This document shows, one piece after another, positions 41,482 through 48,992 of a DNA stretch of 64,000 bases. Numbering within the stretch: position 1 is the stretch's first letter; each line of letters begins with the position of its first letter. The stretch is from Eikenella glucosivorans. Its GTDB lineage: Bacteria; Pseudomonadota; Gammaproteobacteria; Burkholderiales; Neisseriaceae. The position numbers and the translations under genes are program-made. Under the pieces are notes generated by a model. The model saw only the letters and a list, made by a program, of their open reading frames with translations. It made no database searches and was not told the DNA's origin. The stretch lies in NCBI RefSeq assembly GCF_016025525.2, contig NZ_JACSGR010000004.1, forward strand, positions 1 through 64,000, written 5' to 3'.

Positions 41482-42135
41482 ATGACACTGTATTACTCAC
41501 AATCCACCGGCGGTTTTTATGACGACCAAATCCACAGCACCGTGCCGGATGATGCGGTAGCAATTAGCCCCGAGCAGCACGCCGCACTGCTGGCGGGGCA
41601 GTCCAACGGACAAGTGATTATGCCAAACAAAGACGGCAAGCCTGTATTGGCCGAGCAGCCGCCCTGCCCATCCAGCACTTGGGACGGCGAGCAGTGGCAC
41701 ATCAACCCCGAGTGTGCCGCCCGGCTCAAAGCCGAACAGCAGGATGAGATGTGGGAGCGCATCAAGGCCAAGCGCTATGACAACCTGCGGCATGGGGTGT
41801 TTGTCAAAAGCGTGGGCAAGTGGTTTCAGACTGATGATGCCACGCGGCTGCAATATTTGACTTTGCGCACCCTGCCGAATGAGGCGTTTCCGCTCAAAGA
41901 ACCGTGGCGGACAATGGACAACACCGACCTGCCGCCGGAAAAGTGCACCAAAGCGTTATTTGAAGAGATTGTCATGCAAATGGTAGCCGACGAGATGGCG
42001 GACTATCACAATGCCAAACGACACCGTGCCGCCATGCTCCAAGCCGAACACCCGCTAGAATACGACTACAGCGATGGCTGGACGGCAAACTTTGATGAGC
42101 AGCCCGCCGCCGAGTTTGAGGAGGCCGACAAATGA
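41482..42135 (+). CDS. Tail fibre assembly-like protein
   Basis: 217 aa. The start MTLYYSQSTGGFYDDQIH and the PDDAVAISPEQHAALLAGQSNGQVI block resemble tail fibre assembly/DUF4376-type phage proteins that follow fibre genes. The C-terminal half is helical and charged. It overlaps the next gene by 4 bp. Confidence 0.78.
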   Translation: MTLYYSQSTGGFYDDQIHSTVPDDAVAISPEQHAALLAGQSNGQVIMPNKDGKPVLAEQPPCPSSTWDGEQWHINPECAARLKAEQQDEMWERIKAKRYDNLRHGVFVKSVGKWFQTDDATRLQYLTLRTLPNEAFPLKEPWRTMDNTDLPPEKCTKALFEEIVMQMVADEMADYHNAKRHRAAMLQAEHPLEYDYSDGWTANFDEQPAAEFEEADK

Positions 42136-42617
42136 GCCAGCGCCCAATTTATCTAGCCTTGTACAAAGGTCGTCGTGATGGCTCCGGCTGGCGGGTATGG
42201 AGTGCCCGGTTTACCGACTGGCTCACGCGCAAACTGACCCGCGGCCAGTACAGCCATGCCGAGATTGCGGTGCGCGAGCATCCGCAGGCATCGGTTTATA
42301 CCTGCTACTCCGCTTCCATCCGCGATAAAGGCGTGCGCTGCAAAGTGATGCCGCTGCCGGCGGCTAAATGGGACTTGATCCCGCTGCCCTCCGTCCCTGA
42401 GGTACACGAGCAGCTGCAGAGGGTGTGGACGTCCACCGATGGGCAGGGCTACGACCTGATGGGCGCATTGGGTATCGCCTTCGGACTGCCGCAAAACCGC
42501 CGCCGCTGGTTCTGCTCCGAGTGGTGCGCCACCGCGTTGAGGCTGCCTGAAAGCTGGCGCTGGTCGCCCAACGACCTCGCTGTTATCGTACCCGCCCTAT
42601 ATAAGGAGGAGGCATGA
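42132..42617 (+). CDS. Putative permuted papain-like hydrolase
   Basis: 161 aa. The histidine in QYSHAEIAV and a downstream cysteine in RRWFCSEWCATAL are in the order of permuted NlpC/P60-papain (YiiX/C92-type) enzymes. Such proteins occur near fibre genes in Mu-like phages. It may cut peptidoglycan or a lipid/amide bond; the substrate is not evident. Confidence 0.65.
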   Translation: MSQRPIYLALYKGRRDGSGWRVWSARFTDWLTRKLTRGQYSHAEIAVREHPQASVYTCYSASIRDKGVRCKVMPLPAAKWDLIPLPSVPEVHEQLQRVWTSTDGQGYDLMGALGIAFGLPQNRRRWFCSEWCATALRLPESWRWSPNDLAVIVPALYKEEA

Positions 42618-42783
42618 AAATACCCGCCACAGGGGCGGGTATACGCAATAAGTAGGACGGCGGCGCGGCCGGTGTTTGCCCACCAAACCGCGCCAGCCAC
42701 GCAGAGACAGCCTGCATGACCCAAGGCCGCCACCTCTAGAGGCGGGCGGATTCTAACATACCGGTAATGTGGGAGCTGCAAAA
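42618..42783. promoter_or_regulatory. Structured leader between fibre region and com-like gene
   Basis: Two stem-loops: ATACCCGCC/GGCGGGTAT (42620-42628, 42634-42642) and, at 42727-42749, CCGCC/GGCGG around the palindrome CCTCTAGAGG. In Mu the com-mom operon has its own late promoter and a structured mRNA; this stretch may play a comparable role. No AAAACGTTTT box is present. Confidence 0.6.
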
Positions 42784-42966
42784 ATGCAATATCGTTGCAA
42801 AAACTGCAATAAGCTGTTGGCCAAAGGCGAGGGTGAGCTGGAAATCAAATGCCCGCGCTGCAAAGCGGTCAACCAATTTGGTTCTTTAACAACCCGGAGT
42901 GCCTGTGAGCGCCAAACTTCAAGGAGCAAGCATCATGGGCAACACCCATCCCGTCAGTCCGCTTAG
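42784..42966 (+). CDS. com: Com-like translational regulator (zinc finger)
   Basis: 60 aa, MQYRCKNCNKLLAKGEGELE and onward. Four cysteines C5, C8, C23 and C26 form the Com zinc finger. In Mu, Com binds mom mRNA and exposes its ribosome site. Here the finger gene overlaps the start of a D12 methylase in the same way. Confidence 0.86.
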   Translation: MQYRCKNCNKLLAKGEGELEIKCPRCKAVNQFGSLTTRSACERQTSRSKHHGQHPSRQSA

Positions 42967-43747
42967 GGGCTGGCTGGGCGGCAAATACCGCCTGGCCGGT
43001 ACCATCATTCCGCTAATCCCGTCAGACCATACCTGCTACGCCGAAGTGTTCGGCGGTGCGGCATGGGTGCTGTTCAAAAAGCCGCCATCCAAAGTGGAGG
43101 CCATCAACGACATCAACGCCGATGTCATCAATCTATATAGGTGTGTTCAAAACCACCTGCCCGAGCTGCTGCGGCAGGCGGAATACCTGCTGCCCAGCCG
43201 CGATGAGTATTGCCGGCTGCAGCACTGCAACCCCACCACCCTGACCGACATCCAGCGCGCGGTGCGCTTCCTCTATCTGCACCGCATGGGTTTCGGCGGC
43301 AAGGTGGCCGAGTTCTGCTGCGCCGCCACCAGCACCCGCCCGCCCAAGTTCCGCGCCGACAGGTTGGCCGAGGAGCTGCAACACAGCCACCGACGCCTGC
43401 AAGGGGTGATGCTGGAGCGGCTCAACTACGACGACTTCATCGCCCGCTACGACAAGCCCGGCACCTTCTTCTACATCGACCCGCCGTATTGGGATTGTGA
43501 GACGATGTACGGCAAAGGCATCTTCGCCAAAGCCGACTTCGAACGGCTGGCCGAGCAGCTACGCCACATCAAAGGGCGCTTTCTGCTGTCGATTAACGAC
43601 GTGCCGGCCATTAGGGAGATCTTCACCGGCTTCCAGTTTAAAGAGGTCAGCCTGCGCTACAGCATCAATAAGGAGGCCACCACCGAAGCTGACGAGCTGT
43701 TGATTGCCAACTACCCCATCAACATGGAGCAGGCAGAGCAGGCTTGA
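42935..43747 (+). CDS. D12-class DNA adenine N6-methyltransferase
   Basis: 270 aa; start at 42935 (MGNTHPVSPLRGWLGGKYRL) with AAGGAG upstream inside com. SAM-binding GGKYRL and EVFGGAAWVLF, and the catalytic DPPYW (motif IV) are intact, as in Dam-type enzymes, although other parts differ from host Dam. It probably modifies phage DNA against restriction, taking the place of Mom. Confidence 0.9.
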   Translation: MGNTHPVSPLRGWLGGKYRLAGTIIPLIPSDHTCYAEVFGGAAWVLFKKPPSKVEAINDINADVINLYRCVQNHLPELLRQAEYLLPSRDEYCRLQHCNPTTLTDIQRAVRFLYLHRMGFGGKVAEFCCAATSTRPPKFRADRLAEELQHSHRRLQGVMLERLNYDDFIARYDKPGTFFYIDPPYWDCETMYGKGIFAKADFERLAEQLRHIKGRFLLSINDVPAIREIFTGFQFKEVSLRYSINKEATTEADELLIANYPINMEQAEQA

Positions 43748-43753
43748 CGTGAA

Positions 43754-43779
43754 AAATCCCACCAAGCAAGGTGGGATTT
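43754..43779 (+). terminator. Terminator after the methylase
   Basis: Perfect 10-bp stem AAATCCCACC/GGTGGGATTT (43754-43763, 43770-43779), loop AAGCAA. It closes the right late unit just before the prophage end. Confidence 0.82.
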
Positions 43780-43804
43780 GTAACGTTGTTGCATAGGGTG
43801 CAAT
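43777..43804. repeat. Sub-terminal repeat with dyad, right copy
   Basis: TTTGTAAC followed by GTTGCAT-AGG-GTGCAAT (43788-43804); same orientation and order as 6525-6552. Because the two copies are direct rather than inverted, they are not part of the transposase-site symmetry. Confidence 0.7.
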
Positions 43805-43817
43805 AATATCAGGACTG

Positions 43818-43860
43818 ATTTATCGCGCCGAAGTGGGGATATTTATCGCGCGCGGCTTCA
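43818..43860. other. Right prophage end with putative transposase sites R1 and R2
   Basis: ATTTATCGCGC occurs at 43818-43828 and 43841-43851, 23 bp apart, followed by the terminus GGCTTCA at 43860. Read inward this is TGAAGCC...GCGCGATAAAT twice, the mirror of the left end. The same first bases, TGAAGC, open the right end of phage Mu. Confidence 0.82.
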
Positions 43861-43866
43861 GTTATA
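43861..43866. repeat. Target-site duplication, right copy
   Basis: GTTATA, identical to 6436-6441. Confidence 0.88.
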
Positions 43867-43922
43867 GCGGGTTTGGCGGGATTTGCCAAGGATTCTGACA
43901 ACGTTGATGTGGGATAGCAAAG

Positions 43923-43961
43923 AGGCTACCTGAAAAATGGGGTGGCATTTTCAGGTAGCCT
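43923..43961. terminator. Facing uptake sequences downstream of the 72-aa gene
   Basis: Uptake sequences at 43923-43934 (plus) and 43950-43961 (minus) with a 15-base gap form a stem that can end transcription of the minus-strand genes at 43979-44820 before the prophage. Confidence 0.65.
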
Positions 43962-43978
43962 GTATTGTGGCTCGGCGC

Positions 43979-44197
43979 TTAGGGCTGGCGGTAGGGGTTG
44001 TGCACGTGGCGCATGAGGTCGATGAGGAAGTCGCGCACTTGTTGTTCGCCGCAGCCCATGAGCAGGGCGTCTTCGAAGGTGTCTTGTGCGAGCTGGTAGA
44101 GTTCCTGCATGTTTTCCTGCATCACTTTCACTTTTTCGGTGCAGGAAACGATTTCGCCGTTGTCGCTATACCATTTGGGCATTTCCGGCATGTTCAT
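43979..44197 (-). CDS. Conserved small protein of unknown function
   Basis: 72 aa starting MNMPEMPKWYSDNGEIVSCT. Acidic and helical, ending RHVHNPYRQP. It follows the NlpC/P60 gene by 11 bp on the same strand, hence a probable operon partner. No domain recognised. Confidence 0.75.
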   Translation of the reverse strand: MNMPEMPKWYSDNGEIVSCTEKVKVMQENMQELYQLAQDTFEDALLMGCGEQQVRDFLIDLMRHVHNPYRQP

Positions 44198-44208
44198 GGT
44201 GTGTGCCT

Positions 44209-44820
44209 TTAGCGGGTGAAGCGGGTGGAACGGTCTACGCGGCGGGCGGTGATGTAGCGGTTTTTCCAGTAGTTGCCGTTCATGCTGGTGATTTCGATGT
44301 CGCGGCCGGTGCGGGGGGCGTGGATGAAGCGGTCGTTGCCGATGTACATGCCGACGTGGGATACACGGCCGCCGCCGCCGAAGAAGACCATGTCGCCCGG
44401 CTTGAGGTTGGCACGGTCGACTTGCTGACCCACGGTGGCCATTTCGGCAGAGGTGCGGGGCAGGGTGATGCCCATGCTGCGTTTGAAGATGTATTGCATG
44501 AAGCCGCTGCAATCGAGGCCTTGGGTGGGGGAGTTGCCGCCGAAGCGGTAGGAGAGGCCGATGAGGCTCATGGCATTCATGATGAGGTCACCGGCTTCGT
44601 CTTGACTGCCGGAGGAGCGGCTACTTGAGGATTGGCGGCTGGATGATGACCGGCTGGATGATGATGAAGACGAGGCATTGCTGCCGTGGCCGGTGCGTTC
44701 GCGGATGAGGCGTTCGAGCGCGTCGTTATCCAAGCCTTCGGGCGCGGCTTGGGCGCTGAGCGGGAGGGCGAGGGAGAGCGCCGTGAGGGCGAAAATACTT
44801 GCTTGCTTGATCCACTTCAT
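44209..44820 (-). CDS. Secreted NlpC/P60 cell-wall hydrolase
   Basis: 203 aa. A signal peptide (to about AQA, residue 26) is followed by a serine-rich linker (50-72) and an NlpC/P60 domain with catalytic Cys104 in LDCSGF, His156 in VSHVGMYI and His167 in RFIHAP. These D,L-endopeptidases cut peptide stems in peptidoglycan. The Ser-rich tract contains SSSSS runs encoded by repeated codons and may vary in length. Confidence 0.9.
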   Translation of the reverse strand: MKWIKQASIFALTALSLALPLSAQAAPEGLDNDALERLIRERTGHGSNASSSSSSSRSSSSRQSSSSRSSGSQDEAGDLIMNAMSLIGLSYRFGGNSPTQGLDCSGFMQYIFKRSMGITLPRTSAEMATVGQQVDRANLKPGDMVFFGGGGRVSHVGMYIGNDRFIHAPRTGRDIEITSMNGNYWKNRYITARRVDRSTRFTR

Positions 44821-44968
44821 CAATTTGGAGCTTTCTGTTTCTTGCCGTGTTATAGCGTATTCGGGGTGTGGCGGAAGCTCGGCGCGGCGGGCGGCGTATG
44901 CGCTATAAGGGGCGGGTATGTTATGCTGTGCATCCGTTATGGATACAGATTTTGCAGGGGGTATGCGT

Positions 44969-46645
44969 ATGGCTAAATCTGCCGTTTTGGCTTGGGGCGA
45001 CCTCAACCGGTTGCGCCAAATCGTGTCTGTTCTGGCTCGGCACGGGTTGGGCAGTTTCCTTGGCCGGCTTAAGCTGAACCGCTCTTCCTGGCTGGGTGGT
45101 GCTGCCGGGCAGGAGCAGCCGGCCGGCCAAGCCAATATCGGCACTGCCCGCCGTTTCCGGCAGGCGTTTGAAGAGCTGGGGCCCACGTTTATCAAGCTGG
45201 GGCAGATCCTGGCCACCCGTGTGGATATTTTCAGCGCCGAATGGATAGAGGAGTTCGAACGGCTGCAAAGCCGTGCCAATCCCTTGCCATTTGAGGAGAT
45301 CCGTTTGCTGCTCACCGAGCAGCTGGGGCGGCCGCCGGAAGAAGTGTTTCGGCATATCGACAACGAGCCGGTGGGCAGTGCCTCCATCGCGCAGGTGCAT
45401 CGTGCGGTGCTGCTCGATGGCAGTGAGGTGGCGGTGAAGGTGCGCCGGCCGGATATCGAACCGCTGATTCAGGCAGATTTGCGCATTCTAACCTATTTGG
45501 CGCAATTGATAGAATCGGAAATCGCCGAAACGCGCCGCTATCATCCAGTGCAGATGGTGCAATATTTTGCCAAAAGCCTAGCCAAGGAAACCGATTTGTC
45601 TGCTGAGCTGCGCCATATGCAGCGTTTTGCCGCCTGGTATGAAAGCCACTCCGGCATTCACATCCCCAAAGTTTATCCCGAATACAGCAACCGGCAGATC
45701 CTGGTGCAGGAATACATGGCCGCCGAACTGCTGAAAGATGCCGATTTGGCCGCATTTGGCTCAGAGGAGCGGCACATCCTGGCCTGCCGCATCACCGACG
45801 CCCTACTCAATATGATTCTCGGCCAAGGCTTGTTTCACGCCGACCCGCATCCGGGCAACATCTTTATCTATCCCGATTTAAGCATCGGGCTGATCGATTT
45901 CGGCATGGTGGGCTACCTGAATACCGTGCGGCGACAGGAAATCAACGCATTAATTGAAGCCCTAATCCACCGCGACCCCTTCGCCGTGCAATACATCCTC
46001 GCCAACTGGGCACAGGGCGAAGTGCCCGATGAAGACCTGCTAGGTGCCGATGTGATGGAAATGCTGCTCGACTACGAGCACACCGCCGTGCGCGATTTGC
46101 GCATCAGCCAAGTCATCAACGACCTCACCCGCATCATGCGCGAGCATGAATTGGCACTGCCCGGCGATTTGGTGATGCTGTTCAAAGCCCTGCTCACCTT
46201 AGAAGGCGTGGTTAAGCGCCTTGACGGCGATTTCCAGCTGCTGGAACACGCCAAGCCGATTGTGCAAAGCGTGATCCGGCAAGGCTTTTCGCCCGAGCAC
46301 GTGTGGCGGCGCACCCGCGCGCAGGGCAGGATGCTGGGGCGCATGCTCGGCGATTTGCCGAAAAATCTGCTGCGCCTCAACCACCGGCTGCAAAGCGGCC
46401 GTGTAAACGTCAACCTCGATTTGAAGCGCCTCGACAGCCTCAACCAGCATTTGGAACACAGCGCCAACCGGCTCACCATGGGCATGGTAACGGCGGCGCT
46501 GATTATCGGCTCCTCCATCCTGCTGAGCAGCAACATCGGCCCCAAGCTGTTCGGCCTCTCGTTTCTCGGTTTTTTCGGTTACCTTTTGGCCTTCGCCAAC
46601 AGCTTGTGGATTATCTGGGCTATTTGGCGTTCGGGCAAACATTAA
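44969..46645 (+). CDS. ubiB: Ubiquinone biosynthesis kinase-like protein UbiB
   Basis: 558 aa; start at 44969 (MAKSAVLAWG) has the better distance to AGGGGG than the ATG six bases before. UbiB/ABC1 features: ELGPTFIKLGQILATR (KxGQ motif), QVHRAVLLDGSEVAVKVRRPD, HADPHPGNIF and IDFGMVG, then two C-terminal membrane segments. It is an atypical kinase/ATPase needed for coenzyme Q synthesis. Confidence 0.93.
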   Translation: MAKSAVLAWGDLNRLRQIVSVLARHGLGSFLGRLKLNRSSWLGGAAGQEQPAGQANIGTARRFRQAFEELGPTFIKLGQILATRVDIFSAEWIEEFERLQSRANPLPFEEIRLLLTEQLGRPPEEVFRHIDNEPVGSASIAQVHRAVLLDGSEVAVKVRRPDIEPLIQADLRILTYLAQLIESEIAETRRYHPVQMVQYFAKSLAKETDLSAELRHMQRFAAWYESHSGIHIPKVYPEYSNRQILVQEYMAAELLKDADLAAFGSEERHILACRITDALLNMILGQGLFHADPHPGNIFIYPDLSIGLIDFGMVGYLNTVRRQEINALIEALIHRDPFAVQYILANWAQGEVPDEDLLGADVMEMLLDYEHTAVRDLRISQVINDLTRIMREHELALPGDLVMLFKALLTLEGVVKRLDGDFQLLEHAKPIVQSVIRQGFSPEHVWRRTRAQGRMLGRMLGDLPKNLLRLNHRLQSGRVNVNLDLKRLDSLNQHLEHSANRLTMGMVTAALIIGSSILLSSNIGPKLFGLSFLGFFGYLLAFANSLWIIWAIWRSGKH

Positions 46646-46964
46646 AACAAAACTTTTCAAGCGTAAAGAGAATGTGATGAAGGCAGAGGCTACCTGAAAA
46701 ACGGTTTTGGCGAAGCGGAAAACAAGGCGGCGGATTTTCAGGTAGTCTGATAGATTGGGCAGGTGAGAGGGTATGGATGGCGTATGAAACGGGCGGCACA
46801 CCGGAGATGTTTGCCGCCTTCGCAAACGAGGCTGCCTGAAAACGGTTTTTCAGGTAGCCTCTTGCTCTTCCGGCAGCCGATAAGGCTACCTGAAAAACGG
46901 AAAGGGCATGTGGAATAAACCATCCCATGCCCTTTGAGTTTGGAATCAGCAAGCTGGCAGCAGG
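46646..46964. other. Intergenic cluster of uptake sequences
   Basis: Between convergent ubiB and sdaA lie at least five uptake-sequence copies or near-copies in both orientations (about 46687, 46738, 46830, 46848, 46884), including one with AGGCTGCC and one with AGGTAGTCT. They can pair in several ways as terminators. No gene is supported. Confidence 0.65.
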
Positions 46965-48329
46965 CTAACACAGCACATGTTTAGCCAGGCCACCGATGGA
47001 GGTTTCGCGGTATTTTTGGTGCATATCGCGGCCGGTTTCATACATGGTGGCGATGACTTCGTCGAGCGTAACCGCCGGCTCGGTGGTGCGGCGCAGCGCC
47101 ATGCGTGAGGCGTTGATGGCCTTCACGGAAGACATGGCGTTGCGCTCGATGCAGGGCACCTGCACTTGGCCGTTTACCGGGTCGCAGGTGAGGCCGAGGT
47201 GGTGTTCCATGGCGATTTCGGCGGCAATACACACTTGATCCGGGCTGCCGCCCTGCAGCTCGGTGAGTCCGGCGGCGGCCATGGAGCAGGCCACGCCCAC
47301 TTCGCCTTGGCAGCCCACTTCGGCACCGGAAATGGAGGCGTTCATTTTGTAGAGGCTGCCGATGGCGCTGCAGGTGAGCAGGTAGCGCAGCACTTGTTCG
47401 TCGGTGAGTGTGCTCACGAAGTGGTCGTAGTAGGCGAGCACGGTGGGCACGATGCCGCAGGCGCCGTTGGTGGGCGCGGTAACCACACGGCCGCCGGCGG
47501 CGTTTTCTTCATTCACGGCGAAGGCGGTCATGTTGATCCAATCCACGATGCCCATCGGGTCGCTGTTGATGCCGGCGCTGCTTTCCAATTGTTTTTTCAC
47601 CAGCGGGGCGCGGCGTTGGATGTGCAGCGGGCCGGGCAGCGTGCCTTCGGTGTTGAGGCCGCGCTGGATGCAGTCTCTCATGGTTTGCCAGATGGCGTGG
47701 GCGTACGCGCGTACTTCTTCTTCGGGGCGCAGCGCGCATTCGTTGCGGAAGATGACTTCCGACAGGCTTAGGTTGTGCTCCTTGCATTGGCGGATAAGAT
47801 CGGCAGCGCTGCGGTAGGGGTAGGGCACGTTGAGCGGCGCCTGCTCTTGCTCGGCTTCGGCAAACTGCTTTTCGGTTACCACGAAGCCGCCGCCGATGGA
47901 GTAGTACACTTCCTGCGCCACAATATCATTGCCGATAAAGGCTTCCAGGCGCATGCCGTTTTCGTGCAGCGGCAGGAAGGAGGAATGGAAGCGGAAATCG
48001 TGCATGTAGTCGAAGGGAGTTTGGTGGCCATTGATGTCGGGAAGGATTTTGTTGGCCATGACCTGCCGGATGAATTCTGGAAAGGTGGTGGTGTCCACCG
48101 TGTCCGGCTCGTAGCCGGCTAGGCCGCCGATGATGGCGGAGTCGGTGCCGTGACCGCGGCCGGTGAAGGAGAGCGAGCCGTAAACATGCGCCCGGAAACG
48201 GGTGATTTTGTTTAACAAGCCTTGATTGATTAATTGTTGCCGGAACAGCGCCCCGGCGCGCATCGGCCCGACAGTGTGCGAACTGGAAGGCCCGATACCG
48301 ATTTTGAACATGTCAAAAATGCTGATCAT
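46965..48329 (-). CDS. sdaA: L-serine ammonia-lyase
   Basis: 454 aa iron-sulfur L-serine dehydratase, full length. MISIFDMFKIGIGPSSSHTVGPM opens the beta domain (part shown); the alpha domain has GACGIVPTV, CSAIGSLYKMNASISGAEVGCQGEVG and HHLGLTCDPVNGQVQVPCIERN with cluster cysteines (parts). Converts serine to pyruvate and ammonia. Confidence 0.94.
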   Translation of the reverse strand: MISIFDMFKIGIGPSSSHTVGPMRAGALFRQQLINQGLLNKITRFRAHVYGSLSFTGRGHGTDSAIIGGLAGYEPDTVDTTTFPEFIRQVMANKILPDINGHQTPFDYMHDFRFHSSFLPLHENGMRLEAFIGNDIVAQEVYYSIGGGFVVTEKQFAEAEQEQAPLNVPYPYRSAADLIRQCKEHNLSLSEVIFRNECALRPEEEVRAYAHAIWQTMRDCIQRGLNTEGTLPGPLHIQRRAPLVKKQLESSAGINSDPMGIVDWINMTAFAVNEENAAGGRVVTAPTNGACGIVPTVLAYYDHFVSTLTDEQVLRYLLTCSAIGSLYKMNASISGAEVGCQGEVGVACSMAAAGLTELQGGSPDQVCIAAEIAMEHHLGLTCDPVNGQVQVPCIERNAMSSVKAINASRMALRRTTEPAVTLDEVIATMYETGRDMHQKYRETSIGGLAKHVLC

Positions 48330-48626
48330 TCTATTGCCGCCTTTCTGTCGATTTTTTCAATATTTTACCAAATCCGGCAGCGGCGGCCTAGGAGGGTGGC
48401 GTGGCGCGGATGCCGGTTGTGGCATTTATTCTCTTTGCAAGGCTGGACAATCGGGCGTTATCTAGGCAAAATGCGCATTATTGCCTGTTAAATGTTGTAA
48501 CGAAGTTTGGATAACGGATTCATAAACGCGGGCAATACTTGCGACGTCTACTGCATATTTTCACAAAAACAATGCAGTAAGCTTATATATAGATTTTTTG
48601 ATCGACTACATTATTTAGAGGTTAAT
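48330..48626. promoter_or_regulatory. AT-rich upstream region of the HMA-like gene with long dyad
   Basis: No gene is supported. TACTGCAT (48549-48556) and ATGCAGTA (48572-48579) form a perfect 8-bp dyad with 15 bases between, just before a TATATATAG tract that could hold a -10. This is a candidate operator for the small gene at 48627. Confidence 0.55.
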
Positions 48627-48830
48627 ATGCCACAAATGTTGATTCAAGTATCCGGTATGCAGAGCAAAACGGACGGAGACCGGCTGGTTGCCAAAGGCGA
48701 GACAGTTGCCGGGGTGAGGATGGTGAATGCCAATCATGATGACGGTCGCGTGGTGATTACGCACGGCGACGGTTTCGACATCGCCGCATTCAAAGCGGCG
48801 TTGGCAGAAGAAGGTTTCACCGCCGAATAG
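48627..48830 (+). CDS. Small HMA-fold-like protein without CxxC
   Basis: 67 aa (MPQMLIQVSGMQSKTDGDRL, ending FKAALAEEGFTAE). The length and the alternating strand/helix order resemble heavy-metal-associated (CopZ-like) domains, but the GMxCxxC metal loop is replaced by GMQSKTD. If the fold is right, it cannot bind copper in the usual way. Confidence 0.65.
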   Translation: MPQMLIQVSGMQSKTDGDRLVAKGETVAGVRMVNANHDDGRVVITHGDGFDIAAFKAALAEEGFTAE

Positions 48831-48905
48831 ATGATGCCGCTTTCTCGGCAACACGCAATCGCAACAATAACCAATGGCTTCCTGCTTCGGAAGCCATTTT
48901 CCTTT

Positions 48906-48953
48906 TTCAGGTAGCCTCATTTGCCCGCCGTTGCACAAATGAGGCTACCTGAA
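48906..48953. terminator. Bidirectional uptake-sequence hairpin
   Basis: Uptake sequences at 48906-48917 (minus) and 48942-48953 (plus) extend to a stem of about 20 bp, between the convergent HMA-like gene and xseA. Confidence 0.78.
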
Positions 48954-48992
48954 AATATTTGTTTGCCCAAAAGCGGCAAACGGCAAGCCTGC

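Larger units (their letters stand above)
6442..43860. mobile_element. Mu-type transposable prophage with P2-like tail
   Basis: A 37,419-bp element bounded by inverted termini TGAAACCC (6442) and GGCTTCA (43860), flanked by the 6-bp direct repeat GTTATA. Each end carries two copies of a GATAAAT-core motif in inverted orientation relative to the other end, as expected of MuA sites. It encodes repressor, transposase A, ATPase B, Mor-type activator, terminase, portal, protease/scaffold, capsid, contractile tail, lysis proteins and a methylase. No interrupted essential gene was found, so it may be inducible. Confidence 0.95.

Noticed and set aside
43901..43908. CAACGTTG in host flank, matching 6530-6537 near the left prophage end, as an attachment core
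   Set aside because: Mu-type elements do not use attachment sites, and the exact GTTATA duplication lies elsewhere; an 8-bp palindrome can occur by chance.
44641..44690. Short repeated GATGATGA/CCGGCTGGATG tract resembling a phase-variable repeat
   Set aside because: It is the serine-codon linker of the NlpC/P60 protein; repeat units are irregular and multiples of three, so frame switching is not suggested.
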